Source: Carnegiea gigantea
Lineage: Eukaryota; Streptophyta; Magnoliopsida; Caryophyllales; Cactaceae
Direction: 5' to 3'
NCBI GenBank assembly: GCA_029747015.1
Contig: JAKOGI010000350.1
Location: 614,905-678,904 of the forward strand
Length of the DNA stretch: 64,000 bases
The translations under genes were made by a program, and so were the position numbers. The notes under the pieces were generated by a model. The model saw only the letters and a list, made by a program, of their open reading frames with translations, did not search any database and was not told the origin of the DNA. Of this stretch, positions 63,217 through 64,000 are shown piece after piece (within the stretch, counting starts at the first letter, position 1; the number at the start of each line of letters is the position of its first letter).

Positions 63217-63220
63217 ATTG

Positions 63221-64000
63221 AAAGAGGCCCTTGAGTAATACTTAAAAGAAAATTTTCACATGCATAATTTTTGACTTTTCGAAAGCAAGTTTTTAAGAAT
63301 TTGGGCTAAAATGTCAATATGAAAAGTTTAAGGGTTAAAAAGAAAATATAAACAGTGAATGGTCCCCTTAAAATAGTTTCCACATAATATTACCCCTTTT
63401 AAATATATTCTAATAACATGGTCCCCTAATTATAATTTCCACACAAAGTGAGGTACCTGACAGTGATTTTTCCATATATATATATATATATATATATATT
63501 ACTATCTTATTCTATGTATATATATTATATAATCATATATATATAAAGGGCAAATGTGCGGTGATCAACATTGACATCCTTCAGACTCCCGCTCCCTATG
63601 CAAAGGTTGATTCAATAGATTTCACATGGAAAAAAAAGGTACTTGGAAACATTGTTTTCGTTGTTTGAGAGTATGATAATAAAAAAATGATCTTCAAAAA
63701 GTTTCAACTAGTTGAGTTCTAAAGAAAAATTAATATTAATAGTCAAAACCTATTTATTTTCTTTTTTTTTTGATATTAAGATTGTTCATTGAGTACCCCA
63801 ATGAAAGGTTGATTCAATAGATTTCGCGGACGACGGAAAAAAGATAACACAATCATTAGAATAGGGTTGATGGAGGCGTAACCAACTTGATCAAGTCGAT
63901 CTCCGCATAAAGAGATTTTGCTATCACATAGGATTAACCAGAACACTCCAAGGACGATAGAATATTCTTAATGCCAATTGATTTACGAGCTCTTGCCAAG
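63221..64000. other. Flank beyond the pararetrovirus, no gene
   Basis: AT-rich, with a (TA)n tract at about 63475-63545. AAAGGTTGATTCAATAGATT occurs twice (about 63602 and 63806), a roughly 200-bp-spaced direct repeat. No viral domain and no gene recognised up to the window end. Confidence 0.45.

Larger units (their letters stand above)
56860..63220 (-). mobile_element. Endogenous pararetrovirus (Caulimoviridae), decayed, solendovirus/cavemovirus-like
   Basis: Minus-strand order: primer-binding site (63216-63201), small coiled-coil ORF, coat-protein region with zinc knuckle, movement-protein domain, aspartic protease-reverse transcriptase-RNase H, transactivator-like ORF, TATA box, poly(A) signal. 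Having coat before movement, with a separate pol and a final transactivator ORF, fits solendoviruses/cavemoviruses rather than badna- or petuviruses. There is no integrase and no LTR. About 6.4 kb remain, somewhat shorter than the roughly 7.5-8 kb of those genera. Frames are interrupted by many stops and shifts, so the copy is ancient and non-functional. The lower-coordinate edge is uncertain. Confidence 0.85.

Overview
The window is nuclear DNA of a flowering plant, most likely a eudicot. It is AT-rich, its genes are split by introns with plant-type splice sites, long (TA)n tracts are frequent, and it is crowded with plant transposon relics. Three intact multi-exon genes were rebuilt exon by exon and one intronless-CDS gene was found. 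They are an F-box protein (+, 1850-3391), an organellar asparaginyl-tRNA synthetase (-, 4652-22648, 15 exons, 584 aa), a pectinesterase of the Arabidopsis PME68 type (-, 31754-34793, 5 exons, 374 aa) and a family-61 glycosyltransferase (-, 49101-50865, 3 exons, 483 aa). They have unrelated housekeeping, cell-wall and glycosylation roles and do not form a cluster.

Layout: 1-4650 holds the F-box gene and a long TA/CA microsatellite. 4652-22648 is the tRNA synthetase gene, whose large introns contain a hAT element carrying a tRNA-derived SINE-like head, gypsy-like LTR/primer-site remnants and other repeats. 22.8-31.5 kb is gene-poor, with copia-like LTR sequence, a near-perfect palindrome, microsatellites, a hAT element with an 8-bp target duplication, a probable solo LTR and a 3 x 238-bp tandem array that straddles the end of that LTR. 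31.7-35 kb is the pectinesterase. 35-49 kb is again repeat-dominated: Harbinger/Tourist-like MITEs, a solo LTR with a nested Stowaway, and a hAT-type element that has captured a universal-stress-protein exon. 49.1-50.9 kb is the glycosyltransferase. 51.6-56.3 kb is a 1.37-kb Harbinger-like element followed 52 bp later by a 3.26-kb solo LTR.

From about 56.86 to 63.22 kb, on the minus strand, lies a decayed but almost co-linear endogenous pararetrovirus (Caulimoviridae). In order it has a tRNA-Met primer site, a small coiled-coil ORF, a coat-protein region with zinc knuckle, a movement-protein domain, protease-reverse transcriptase-RNase H, a transactivator-like ORF overlapping the polymerase stop, then a TATA box and a poly(A) signal. 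The coat-before-movement order resembles solendoviruses and cavemoviruses. All its reading frames are broken except short pieces, so it is a fossil rather than a functional virus.

All assignments come from reading the sequence and remembered family features. No database search was run.
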